Assembly (NCBI GenBank): GCA_947475995.1
Contig: CANJNI010000031.1
Span: 1-52,247 of the forward strand
Direction: 5' to 3'
DNA length: 52,247 nt
Source of the DNA: Beijerinckiaceae bacterium
GTDB lineage: Bacteria; Pseudomonadota; Alphaproteobacteria; Rhizobiales; Beijerinckiaceae
The number at the start of each line of letters is the position of its first letter. Position 1 is the first letter of the stretch. Made by a program: the position numbers and the translations under genes. Shown in pieces: positions 24,793 to 33,029 of the stretch. The notes beneath the pieces were generated by a model. That model was not told the DNA's origin and ran no database searches. It saw only the letters and a program-made list of their open reading frames with translations.

Positions 24793-27087
24793 ATGTGGCG
24801 TATCGCCCGCCCTGCCTGCGCAGGGCTTCTGGGAATTGCCGTTGCGACGCTCGCGGTCGAAAAGACCGGACACGAGTCAGGTGAGCCGACTGCGGGTCCG
24901 ACGCTGAAATTTGCCCGGACGTCCGAACAACACCCAAACTCCGTCAGCACAGCCGGCAAGACCGAGGCCGTGACAGCTGGAATTTTCGCCAAATCCCCGG
25001 ACGTGCGCTGGCTGGACCCCAAGGACATGGGCGCCGGCATGAAAGCGCCGGTCAATTCCCACGCGGCGGCGGACGCCATCGCTCTGGCCATGCCGGGAGA
25101 AGCCGCACGCGCGGCCCGGGTCCAGACCGACAGCCAGGCCGCTCCCGACGCCTATGCGCCCATGCCGGAGGTTCAGGTCGCGGCCCCCGCTCCGCCTCCC
25201 GATCCCGATCTCGACGCAGCTCGCGAAGCCCTGAAGGCTCTGCGCGCCGGCGATTTGGCCAAGGCCGACGAAACGGCGCGCGCCAGCCGCAACGAAGTGA
25301 CGCGCACGATGCTCGAATATGCCGCGCTGCGCCTGCAGGCACGCTCGGTTGGCATTTCCCGCATCTCGGCCTTCATGGATCACCATTCGGACTGGCCGGG
25401 CCTGATGCAGCTTGAGCGTCGCGCCGAAGAGGCCCTGTTTTCGGACAAGAACCGTCTCGCGCCCGTCCGCTCCTTCTTTGAACATCGCTCGCCTGTGTCT
25501 CCGGTCGGGAAACTCGCGCAGGCCAGAGCCCTGCTCGCCAGCGACAAGAAGCAGGAAGCCGCCGCGCTGGTCGCATCGGTCTGGTGCCGGGAAGAACTTG
25601 GCGCCTCGCTCGAAACCTCGATCAAGAAGGAATTCGGCGCGCTGCTGACAAGCGCCGATCATCGCTGCCGCGCGGATCGCTTCTTCTATCGCGAAAAGGA
25701 CGCAGTCTCGCTGCGGGCCGCCACCTATGCGGGCGGCGAAACGCTGGCGCTTGAACGCGCCCGTCAGGCTGTCGGAACGCCGGCCGGCGAAAAACTTCTC
25801 GCAGCTCTGCCGAAGAACCTGCGCGGCGATGTCTCGCTCGCCTTCGCGAAAATCCAGAAGCTGCGCCGCGACAACAAAGTTGCCGAATCCGCACAGGCCA
25901 TGATCTGGGTGCCGCGCGACGCCTCGCTGGTCGACGGCGATGCCTGGTGGACCGAACGACGCGCGCTCGCGCGCAAACTGCTCGACATCGGCGATGCGAA
26001 AGCGGCCTACACGATTGCTGCCGATCATGCGGCTGAATCGAATGAATCGAAGATCGACGCGGAGTTTCATGCAGGCTGGATCGCGCTTCGTTTCCTGAAC
26101 GAACCGGCCCTCGCAGCCACACGGTTTGCGGCAGCGCTGGCGCTGGCCGAAACGCCGATGTCCCGCTCGCGGGCCGCCTATTGGCTCGGTCGCGCCGCCG
26201 AAGGCGCGGAAAATGCGGACGAGGCCGGCAAGCAATATGCGGCTGCGGCAGAATACCCGAATGTCTATTACGGCCAACTAGCGCGCGCGCGCCTCGGCAT
26301 GCGCCAGGTCGAGTTGCGGCTTCCCGCGCGTGTCGCGCTCGGCGACGATCGCATGCTGGCTATTCGGGTCGTCGAACGTCTCATCGCGGCAGGAGATACA
26401 CGTCTGGCTCTGGGCCTTGCGATGGACATTGCCCGCACGGTGACGGCGGAAGACCAGCTTGCCGCGCTGGCGCAGGTGATGATCGGCTCGCGGGACGCAC
26501 GAGCCACGCTCGCCATCGGCAAGGTCGCCACGCAGCGCGGCTTTGCGCTGGACGATGCAGCCTTCCCGCTGTTCGGCATTCCGGAGTTCACCGCAGCTTC
26601 AAACTCCGCCGAAAAGCCGCTCGTCTACGCAATTGCGCGGCAGGAAAGCGCCTTTCAGGCCGACGCCGTCTCCAGCGCCGGCGCGCGCGGCCTGATGCAG
26701 ATGATCGCCTCCACCGCCCGCCGCACCGCCCAGCGCGTCGGAGATCCGTTCGATTTCGAGCGCATGACCCGCGACCCGGCCTTTAATGCACGCCTCGGGG
26801 CGGCGCATCTGGGCGATCTCCTGACCGAGAACAAGGGTTCGATGATCCTCACATTCGCAGCCTATAATGCGGGCGGCAAACGGGTGAAGGAATGGATCGC
26901 CGCCTATGGCGATCCCCGCAAGCCGGAGGTCGATCCGATCGACTGGGTGGAGCGGATCCCGTTCACCGAAACGCGCAACTATGTGCAGCGCGTCGCCGAA
27001 AACCTGGAAATGTATCGCCTGCGTTTCGGCGACACGTCGCCGAGCCTCGCCGGAACTGACCTGCGGGTGCTGGCCCAAAAATTCTGA
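24793..27087 (+). CDS. Soluble lytic murein transglycosylase (Slt70-like)
   Basis: The 764-residue periplasmic enzyme cuts the glycan strand to leave 1,6-anhydro ends. The signal sequence is MWRIARPACAGLLGIAVATL. A proline/alanine-rich linker (about 95–150) leads into a long superhelical region of TPR-like helices (about 150–590). The C-terminal SLT domain (about 605–740) has the catalytic Glu618 in ARQESAF, followed by SSAGARGLMQ and MILTFAAYNAGGKRV, the family motifs. The ATG at 24793 has ggggaagtgac directly upstream, which decides against a TTG 39 bp earlier. It diverges from dapA across 213 bp. Confidence 0.9.
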   Translation: MWRIARPACAGLLGIAVATLAVEKTGHESGEPTAGPTLKFARTSEQHPNSVSTAGKTEAVTAGIFAKSPDVRWLDPKDMGAGMKAPVNSHAAADAIALAMPGEAARAARVQTDSQAAPDAYAPMPEVQVAAPAPPPDPDLDAAREALKALRAGDLAKADETARASRNEVTRTMLEYAALRLQARSVGISRISAFMDHHSDWPGLMQLERRAEEALFSDKNRLAPVRSFFEHRSPVSPVGKLAQARALLASDKKQEAAALVASVWCREELGASLETSIKKEFGALLTSADHRCRADRFFYREKDAVSLRAATYAGGETLALERARQAVGTPAGEKLLAALPKNLRGDVSLAFAKIQKLRRDNKVAESAQAMIWVPRDASLVDGDAWWTERRALARKLLDIGDAKAAYTIAADHAAESNESKIDAEFHAGWIALRFLNEPALAATRFAAALALAETPMSRSRAAYWLGRAAEGAENADEAGKQYAAAAEYPNVYYGQLARARLGMRQVELRLPARVALGDDRMLAIRVVERLIAAGDTRLALGLAMDIARTVTAEDQLAALAQVMIGSRDARATLAIGKVATQRGFALDDAAFPLFGIPEFTAASNSAEKPLVYAIARQESAFQADAVSSAGARGLMQMIASTARRTAQRVGDPFDFERMTRDPAFNARLGAAHLGDLLTENKGSMILTFAAYNAGGKRVKEWIAAYGDPRKPEVDPIDWVERIPFTETRNYVQRVAENLEMYRLRFGDTSPSLAGTDLRVLAQKF

Positions 27088-27120
27088 GCCTTCCACTAAC
27101 GTCTCAAGCAGCCGCATTTC

Positions 27121-27135
27121 GCGGCGCTGCGCCGC
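27121..27135 (+). terminator. GC hairpin after the transglycosylase gene
   Basis: GCGGCG-CTG-CGCCGC, 33 bases after the stop codon, can form a six-pair hairpin with a three-base loop. No T-run follows, so it is not a textbook intrinsic terminator; it may act as a weak or Rho-assisted end, or simply protect the 3' end. Confidence 0.25.
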
Positions 27136-27162
27136 TGGGCTATGATCTCGCCCGGCTCCCGC

Positions 27163-27240
27163 GTCGATGCGAGGAGCGAAGCGGCGAAGCAATCCGGAGT
27201 CTTTCAGGCGCATGGATGGCTTTGCTCCGCCCGCAATGAC
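27163..27240. repeat. Dispersed palindromic repeat element (GTCATTGCGAGGAGC-type)
   Basis: The left arm (gtcgatgcgaggagcgaagc from 27163, continuing to aatcc) and the reverse complement of the right arm (gtcattgcgggcggagcaaagc, then catcc, ending 27240) are two versions of the same sequence facing each other. This pattern, with GTCATTGCGAG at the outside and GAAGCAATCC inside, is a well-known intergenic repeat in alphaproteobacterial genomes. It separates the transglycosylase from the hydrolase gene. A possible degenerate relative with GCATTG ends lies at 28151–28214. Confidence 0.6.
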
Positions 27241-27256
27241 GAGGCCCTGAAACAAA

Positions 27257-28147
27257 GTGTCCGATCAGCCCGCCTACGAAAGCCGTTTCTTCACATCGCA
27301 TGACGGCCTGCGCCTGCATGTGCGGGACTATGGACCGCGCGAAACGAGCGCCCTGCCGGTCGTTTGCCTCGCAGGGCTGTCGCGCAATTCGGGCGATTTC
27401 GACGCTGTCGCGCAGTCGCTCGCAAATGGTTCCGCCGGCAAGCCGCGCCGCGTCGTGGCGCTGGATTATCGCGGGCGCGGCCTCTCCGACTACGACAGGA
27501 GCTGGACCAATTACGACATCATGGTCGAGAACCGCGACATCCTCGACGCGCTGACAGCGACTGGCGTGCATGAGGCGGTGTTTCTGGGCACCTCGCGGGG
27601 CGGATTGCACACGATGGTGCTGACCGCCACGCGCCCTTCTCTCATCCGCGCCGCCATACTCAACGATATTGGACCGGTGATCGAGCAAAAGGGGCTAGCC
27701 CGCATTCGCGGCTATGTCGGCAAGCTTCCGCAGCCCCGATCGATCGCCGATGCGGTCGATCTCTTCAGGACGATGATGAGCGCCCATTTCACCAACCTGT
27801 CGGAGCAGGAATGGGAAACCTATGCGCGTCTGACCTTTGAGGAAAAGGACGGCAAGCTCGTGCCTCGCTACGATCCCGGGCTTGGCAAGACACTGGAGCA
27901 GATTGACGTCGAGGCTCCGCTGCCGACGCTTTGGCCGCAGTTCGAGGGACTCCGCAACGTGCCGGTTCTGGTCATCCGCGGCGAGAATTCGGACCTGTTC
28001 TCGACAGCCACGATGGACGAAATGGCGCGCCGTCATCCGGCGATGGAAACATACACTGTGGCCGGACAGGGTCATGCGCCCCTGTTGCTGGACGAAGCGT
28101 CCATCAACCGGATCAGCGCCTTCGTGGCCGGAGTCGATCCGGCCTGA
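27257..28147 (+). CDS. Alpha/beta hydrolase
   Basis: This 296-residue cytoplasmic hydrolase has a complete catalytic triad: Ser113 in LGTSRGGLH (nucleophile elbow), Asp246 in RGENSDLF and His273 in GQGHAPLL. The oxyanion region follows LAGLSRNSGDFD. The fold and length resemble esterases, haloperoxidase-type and ring-cleavage hydrolases, but no substrate can be named. It starts with a GTG at 27257, just after the palindromic repeat, so promoter elements must lie within or before that repeat. Its end faces the convergent four-repeat protein 61 bp away. Confidence 0.8.
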   Translation: MSDQPAYESRFFTSHDGLRLHVRDYGPRETSALPVVCLAGLSRNSGDFDAVAQSLANGSAGKPRRVVALDYRGRGLSDYDRSWTNYDIMVENRDILDALTATGVHEAVFLGTSRGGLHTMVLTATRPSLIRAAILNDIGPVIEQKGLARIRGYVGKLPQPRSIADAVDLFRTMMSAHFTNLSEQEWETYARLTFEEKDGKLVPRYDPGLGKTLEQIDVEAPLPTLWPQFEGLRNVPVLVIRGENSDLFSTATMDEMARRHPAMETYTVAGQGHAPLLLDEASINRISAFVAGVDPA

Positions 28148-28208
28148 CGGCATTGCGAGCGTCAGGCCCGCGAAGCAACCGCTGCTGCTACGCGGCGCGC
28201 CCGGTCGG

Positions 28209-30221
28209 TCAATGCTTGATCAGGTCGGCCACATTGCCCTGGCCGAGCGTTCCATCGTCTTTCGACGTCGCCACCTTGCCGGCAGCAACGCGTTTCGAAA
28301 ACTCCGTCTCGCCACCGGTTGCGAGCTGCCGCGCCTGATTGATCCAGTCCTCGCGCGTGATGCGGCCCGGAAACGCCAGATAACTGCCGACCCACTTCAC
28401 GTTTTCCTGCGACCATGCGGCGATCTGCTCGAAATGCCAGACGCCAAGCGCATGGAGGCGCGCCTCGTTCTGCTTGCCGATGCCCTTGATGCGCTTGAGA
28501 TCGTCCGGCGTTCCGCCGCGCGCATCCGCAAGGCCCAGCGGACGCCGGCCCTCGTGCGCATCCTCGCCTTCCACGGCAGGCATTTCCTGCGGCAAGGCGC
28601 TGGCCAGCGCCTGCGCTTCCGCCTCGCTCAGCGGCGCGTCGGCGCTGTCATCGATCGTCAGCGCGCCTGCCTTCACGGCCAACGAATGCGGCGTGTCGAT
28701 TCCGGCGGCGAGCAACTTCGCCTGCGCAATCCATTGCTCGCGTTCGATGCGGCCCGGGAACTTCATGTGCCGGCCCATCCATTTGGCATTGTCCGACGTC
28801 CAGTCGGCCATCTGCGAAAAGTGGAAAATACCCAGATCGTTGCAGATCTTTTCGTTCTTCGGACCAACGCCCTTGATCAGCTTCAGATCGTCCGCAGCGC
28901 CCTCCGGCGATGACAGGGCGGCTGGCCTGTGCGATTCAGCAACCTTCGCAATGGCTTCGTCCACATTGGCCGGAAGTAGAATGGAAAGCTGCGCGACTTC
29001 CGCTTCGCTCAACGGTTCGTCAGCCCTCTCGTCGATCACCACGTCGCCCGCTTTCACGGCGGCCGAATGTTCAGTGTCGATGCCATAGGCAAGCAACTTC
29101 GCCTGAGCGATCCATTGCTCACGCTCGATACGGCCCGGAAACTTCATATGCGCGCCGAACCAGCGCGCGTTCTCCGGCGTCCAGTCTGCGATCTGGGCGA
29201 AATGATAGACGCCGAGATCGTTGCAAATTGTTTCGTTCTTCGGACCAATGCCCTTGATGAGTTTCAGATCGTCGCCCTTGCCGGACAAAGGCCGGGGCGC
29301 AGCGGCCGGGCGATCCTGTTCGCTCACCGGCGGAGCAACTGCAGCAAACTCTTGCGCGGGCGCCTGCGTGGCGGCGCCGTCCGATTCTACAGATGGAGAC
29401 GTCGCCAAAACGTCTTCCGCCACGAGGGCGTTTCCGTTTTCGTGACCGGCGGCTGGCGCAACGCCCCCTGCCGCGACATCGCCGCGCACCATTGCAATAT
29501 CGGCATCGCTCAGCGGATCGTCCGCATCAGCGGCCGGACGAATGGCCCCGCTCGCGACGAAATTCGCATAAGCCGTGCGCCTTCCTTCAGCCAGCAAACG
29601 CGCCTGCCCGATCCAGTCTTCCCGCGCAATGCGACCGGGAAAATTGATGTGACGCGATACCCATTCGGCGTTCTCGGGGGACCATTGGGCAATCTGTGAA
29701 AAGCGCCAGATGCCGAGTTCCTGCAGAAGCGCCTCGTTTCGCGGGCCCACGCCGCGAATCCACTTGAGTTGGTCGGCATCTGCCGGAGGTTGCGGCAGGC
29801 CTGCGGGCTGCACCGAGGGCGTTTCCAGCGAAGCCAGCGCAGATGCGGACACAAAGGCCGCAGGTTGCGCGGGAGCCAGAAGATCCCGGTCCGGCAATGA
29901 ATCGCGCAACACGGAAGTCGTCGCGATATTGACCGGTTCTCCCGGTGCGAAATTGACGCGAAGCCAGCCACCGATGAAACAGCCGAGAATATAAAGCGGG
30001 AAGAACCAGACGGCTATTTCCAGGTAAAGTCCGGCGCGGCCCGGCAGCCATTTCATCACCGCCGCCACCAGCCCGATGATGAAAGCGATCGACCACCAGC
30101 GCAGCCAACCGCTGAAATAACCGGCGCGCGGCTCATGCGACCAAGTGAGATAGCCGACAGCCACGCCGATGATATAGGCGGTCAGGAACCAGCCCCAGTA
30201 ATTCAGCGGAACATATGTCAT
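28209..30221 (-). CDS. Membrane protein with four helix-hairpin-helix-like repeats
   Basis: The 670 residues begin with three membrane helices (about 9–26, 41–57 and 66–86). A low-complexity Ala/Pro-rich stretch then leads to four copies of a module of about 63 residues at roughly 151–213, 317–380, 444–507 and 573–636. Each module has an IKGIGPKNE-type hairpin, a LGVYHFAQIADWTPEN-type segment and FPGRIEREQWIAQAKLL. The module is known from C-terminal extensions of NuoE and some ribosomal L21 proteins in Hyphomicrobiales; its IKGxGP hairpin resembles nucleic-acid-binding HhH motifs. Acidic PLSEAE-type links follow the first three copies. The ATG at 30221 overlaps the OmpA-type gene's stop by 4 bases. 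The function is unknown. Confidence 0.75.
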   Translation of the reverse strand: MTYVPLNYWGWFLTAYIIGVAVGYLTWSHEPRAGYFSGWLRWWSIAFIIGLVAAVMKWLPGRAGLYLEIAVWFFPLYILGCFIGGWLRVNFAPGEPVNIATTSVLRDSLPDRDLLAPAQPAAFVSASALASLETPSVQPAGLPQPPADADQLKWIRGVGPRNEALLQELGIWRFSQIAQWSPENAEWVSRHINFPGRIAREDWIGQARLLAEGRRTAYANFVASGAIRPAADADDPLSDADIAMVRGDVAAGGVAPAAGHENGNALVAEDVLATSPSVESDGAATQAPAQEFAAVAPPVSEQDRPAAAPRPLSGKGDDLKLIKGIGPKNETICNDLGVYHFAQIADWTPENARWFGAHMKFPGRIEREQWIAQAKLLAYGIDTEHSAAVKAGDVVIDERADEPLSEAEVAQLSILLPANVDEAIAKVAESHRPAALSSPEGAADDLKLIKGVGPKNEKICNDLGIFHFSQMADWTSDNAKWMGRHMKFPGRIEREQWIAQAKLLAAGIDTPHSLAVKAGALTIDDSADAPLSEAEAQALASALPQEMPAVEGEDAHEGRRPLGLADARGGTPDDLKRIKGIGKQNEARLHALGVWHFEQIAAWSQENVKWVGSYLAFPGRITREDWINQARQLATGGETEFSKRVAAGKVATSKDDGTLGQGNVADLIKH
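28711..28892. repeat. Coding direct repeat, copy A (third module of the repeat protein)
   Basis: This 182-bp block codes for module 3 of the four-repeat membrane protein and matches the block at 29092–29273 at most positions. The two blocks have the same length and are offset by exactly 381 bp (127 codons), so the duplication is in frame and looks fairly recent. Confidence 0.7.
29092..29273. repeat. Coding direct repeat, copy B (second module of the repeat protein)
   Basis: This is the partner of the block at 28711–28892. Differences are mostly at third codon positions (for example cctgcgcaa versus cctgagcga), which suggests that the protein sequence has been kept under selection since duplication. 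Modules 1 and 4 are clearly more diverged at the DNA level. Confidence 0.7.
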
Positions 30222-31993
30222 GGCCGCGGCTCCTGCTTGACCACAAATTCGATGCGCCGGTTCTGCGCGCGGCCTTCTTCGGTGTCGTTGGACGCGACCG
30301 GCCTGGCTTCTCCATAGCCTTCCGACGAAAGCCGCGTGGGCTCGACGCCCGCTTCCACCAGATAGGCCTGTACGGAGTCGGCCCGGCGCTTCGACAGGCT
30401 CATGTTGGCTTCGTCGCTGCCCACGGAGTCCGTGTGTCCGCCGATTTCGACGGCGGCGTTCTGGCAACGGTTTGCAACGGATACAAGCGTGTCGAGGATC
30501 GCGGCCGAATCCGTGTCGATCTTCGTCGATCCGGTTTCAAACAGAATGCGGCCCTTGTTCAGAATTCCCTCGAAGGCTGGCTGACACGCCGCAGGTTCGA
30601 GCGGGGGGCCCGGGTCCTTCACGACGACGTTGGCGGTGTCCTGCTGAAAGCCTCCCGGCAGGCCAGACCGGATCGCGGCCAGAATGGGCTCGATTGCTTT
30701 CTGATAGAAGGCCTCGCCCTTGATGGCGACACGCCTGTCACTGAGATTGGCCGTGCCGGACGCCAGACGCGACATGCCCGTCACGATGGCCGATACGGCA
30801 GCCCCGAATCCCTCCGGAGCTCCACGCCCAACAGCAAGTCGATCCTCGACCTTCGTGTCGAAATATTTCTTCGCCACGATCTCCTTGATGTCTGCACGCA
30901 CCTTGTCGTCTGGAATATGCCCGCTCAGAACGAGCGTCCCGTCCTTCTTCTCGGCGTTGAAGCCGAAAGGTGCAATCGCCCCGTCGGTGATCTCGATCTG
31001 GCCCAGACTGAAACCGCTCGGCAGGCCCGCTTTCAGCTCGGCCCCGATCGTCGCTGCCGTAATGTTCACCTTGCCGACGCCCTTCAGCGACAGCACGCCG
31101 TCCGTGATGGACGCCGCTCCTTCGTTCAGTCGCGCCAGTTCGGTCAGTGTAAAAACAACGAGCGCAAGATAGTCGCCGGCAGGAGCCCCGCGTGCAATTT
31201 CCATCCTGCGGTTGCCTGCGCCGCCGAAGATCGATGCCGCGCGCGCAAGGATCGTGTCGCGCGCCTCCGTCGACGGCGCGAGGCCCGTGAGCGACAAGCT
31301 GCGTCCGTCCGAGGTTGCATTCAACACGTAGGGCTTGACCTCGGGCGGCAATATCTCGACTTTCGCGAGCGTCCCGCCACGCGGCAATTGCCGCAGGTCC
31401 GTGAGGCTGTTGAGATAAATTTCCGAATTCGCCGCGACGCCAGACAGAGAAAGCGCAGTATCGCTCAGCGAAAAAGCGCCTTCGCCCAGTTTGGACACAA
31501 CGCCGACGCCGAATTCGAGAAACGCCTCCAGCCCCGCAGGCGCCCCTGACGCATAGACAATCTCATCCGCAACCGGGACGCCCGGATAGGCGGCCTTCAC
31601 GATTTCGATGAGCTTCGCCCGCACCGAGGGCAACGGAGCATTGCCCCGCACGACCATCTGGCCGCCGACGCGCGCGACGCTGAGCCCATAGGGCTTTTGC
31701 TCCGGAATTTGCTGGATCCGGCTATCCACAAGCCGGACGCCGGACACAGATTCCGCCGCAGTCACAGCCGAGGTCTGGGCCTGAGGCGTGAAAGCCGACC
31801 CCGAAATGGTGATGTCGCGTCCGGCGGCCGTCACGGTCGCCTTGTCGATCAGATTTCCAGACCCGCGCTGCGAGGCCACCGTGGTGCGGACACGCAGATC
31901 GGATTCGATGGTCTCGGTTTTGAAAACATTGGCAAAAATCCAAAGAACGATAAGCGGCACGAGACCGAGCCACCATTTGCCGGGCTGATTCAT
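30218..31993 (-). CDS. OmpA-family protein with N-terminal anchor and BON-like repeats
   Basis: The 591-residue protein is anchored by one helix (about 7–24), then has several BON-like segments of about 60–130 residues between about 45 and 440 (for example LIDKATVTAAGRDITISGSA and KKDGTLVLSGHIPDD). The C-terminal OmpA domain (about 480–585) should bind peptidoglycan: ILFETGSTKIDTDSAAIL, IGGHTDSVGSDEANMSLSKR and EGRAQNRRIEF. The layout resembles mycobacterial ArfA/OmpATb more than a beta-barrel porin. The ATG at 31993 sits in front of the anchor. Its stop overlaps the start of the four-repeat protein by 4 bases, so the two are made together; the last purine permease gene ends 112 bp upstream. 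Confidence 0.82.
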   Translation of the reverse strand: MNQPGKWWLGLVPLIVLWIFANVFKTETIESDLRVRTTVASQRGSGNLIDKATVTAAGRDITISGSAFTPQAQTSAVTAAESVSGVRLVDSRIQQIPEQKPYGLSVARVGGQMVVRGNAPLPSVRAKLIEIVKAAYPGVPVADEIVYASGAPAGLEAFLEFGVGVVSKLGEGAFSLSDTALSLSGVAANSEIYLNSLTDLRQLPRGGTLAKVEILPPEVKPYVLNATSDGRSLSLTGLAPSTEARDTILARAASIFGGAGNRRMEIARGAPAGDYLALVVFTLTELARLNEGAASITDGVLSLKGVGKVNITAATIGAELKAGLPSGFSLGQIEITDGAIAPFGFNAEKKDGTLVLSGHIPDDKVRADIKEIVAKKYFDTKVEDRLAVGRGAPEGFGAAVSAIVTGMSRLASGTANLSDRRVAIKGEAFYQKAIEPILAAIRSGLPGGFQQDTANVVVKDPGPPLEPAACQPAFEGILNKGRILFETGSTKIDTDSAAILDTLVSVANRCQNAAVEIGGHTDSVGSDEANMSLSKRRADSVQAYLVEAGVEPTRLSSEGYGEARPVASNDTEEGRAQNRRIEFVVKQEPRP

Positions 31994-32105
31994 CGAACGT
32001 CCCTGACCTGCGCGCCTAAAAGCTGAACAATCAGGGCAAACAATAACGCCCCATGATGGTTTGCAAGCGGATTCTTGAAGAATGGAGCGCGATCGGCGAC
32101 CCGGA

Positions 32106-33029
32106 TCAACGATCGGGCACGAAAGGCGCACCCAACGAACCCGGCGCGATGGACCCGCGCCGGTCGCGTGCGGACAGCACCACCAGCGCGAGGATCGTGG
32201 CCAGATAGGGCAGCGCTGAAAGCAATTGGCCCGGCAGGCCGATGGACGCGGCTTGAGCATGCAGCTGCAGCACCGTCGCCCCGCCGAACAGCAGCGCGCC
32301 CGCATAGACGCGCCAGGGTCGCCACGAGGCGAAAACCACCAGCGCGAGTGCGATCCACCCGCGCCCTGCCGTCATGCCGGGAGACCAGAATGGCGTGTAG
32401 ACCAGCGACAGATATCCGCCCGCAAGCCCGGCACAGGCGCCGCCGAACAGAACCGCCAGAAACCGGATTCGCCGCACCCGCATGCCGAGCGCATGGGCCG
32501 AAGCGTGGTTTTCACCCACGGCGCGCAGCGTCAATCCGGCCCGCGTCCGGCGCAAAAACCACGCGACTCCGGCGACCAGCGCGACGCCCAGATAGACGAA
32601 CGGGTCTTGCCCGAAGATCAGCTTTCCGACGAAAGGCAAATCGCTGAGTCCCGGAATGTAGAGATGGGGCACGCTGTCGCGCTTCTGACCAACAAAACCC
32701 GCGCCCGCCAGACCTGCCGTACCGAGGCCCAGGATGGTCAGGGCCAGTCCCGACGCCACCTGGTTGGCCGCGAGGCCTATCGCCAGCAAGCCGAACAGGG
32801 CCGACATCAACATCCCGGACGCAATGGCCGCCAGCGCGCCGATCAACGCCGAACCTGTCAGAAACGCAGCCGCAAAGCCGATGGCTGCGCCGACGATCAT
32901 CATGCCCTCGACGCCGAGATTGAGGACGCCCGACCGCTCGACCACGAGTTCTCCGACGCCCGCGATGACCAGCGGAGTCGCAGCCGTCACGATCGTGATG
33001 AGAACAAGTTCGATGATGTCGGGATTCAT
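32106..33029 (-). CDS. ABC transporter permease (BMP-type nucleoside/purine uptake)
   Basis: The 307 residues form about 8–9 membrane helices. ERSGVLNLGVEGMMIVGA and RAVGENHASAHALGMRVRR (the coupling segment that contacts the ATPase) are typical of the BPD_transp_2 family, as in YufQ/NupQ nucleoside permeases. The start at 33029 overlaps the stop of the other permease by 4 bases (ATGA). It is the last gene of the purine operon. Substrate assignment rests on the neighbours: a BMP binding protein, a purine deaminase and xanthine dehydrogenase. Confidence 0.88.
   Translation of the reverse strand: MNPDIIELVLITIVTAATPLVIAGVGELVVERSGVLNLGVEGMMIVGAAIGFAAAFLTGSALIGALAAIASGMLMSALFGLLAIGLAANQVASGLALTILGLGTAGLAGAGFVGQKRDSVPHLYIPGLSDLPFVGKLIFGQDPFVYLGVALVAGVAWFLRRTRAGLTLRAVGENHASAHALGMRVRRIRFLAVLFGGACAGLAGGYLSLVYTPFWSPGMTAGRGWIALALVVFASWRPWRVYAGALLFGGATVLQLHAQAASIGLPGQLLSALPYLATILALVVLSARDRRGSIAPGSLGAPFVPDR

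Noticed and set aside
24877-26277. 466-codon open frame on the minus strand
   Set aside because: It is antisense to the Slt70-like gene and shows no domain, signal or ribosome binding site.
28151-28214. Possible degenerate palindromic repeat with GCATTG/CAATGC ends between convergent genes
   Set aside because: Similarity to the element at 27163 is weak and the right end overlaps the stop region of the repeat-protein gene, so it is not listed as a separate feature.
30215-31549. 444-codon open frame on the plus strand
   Set aside because: It is antisense to the OmpA-family gene; the product is Arg-rich without any family motif.
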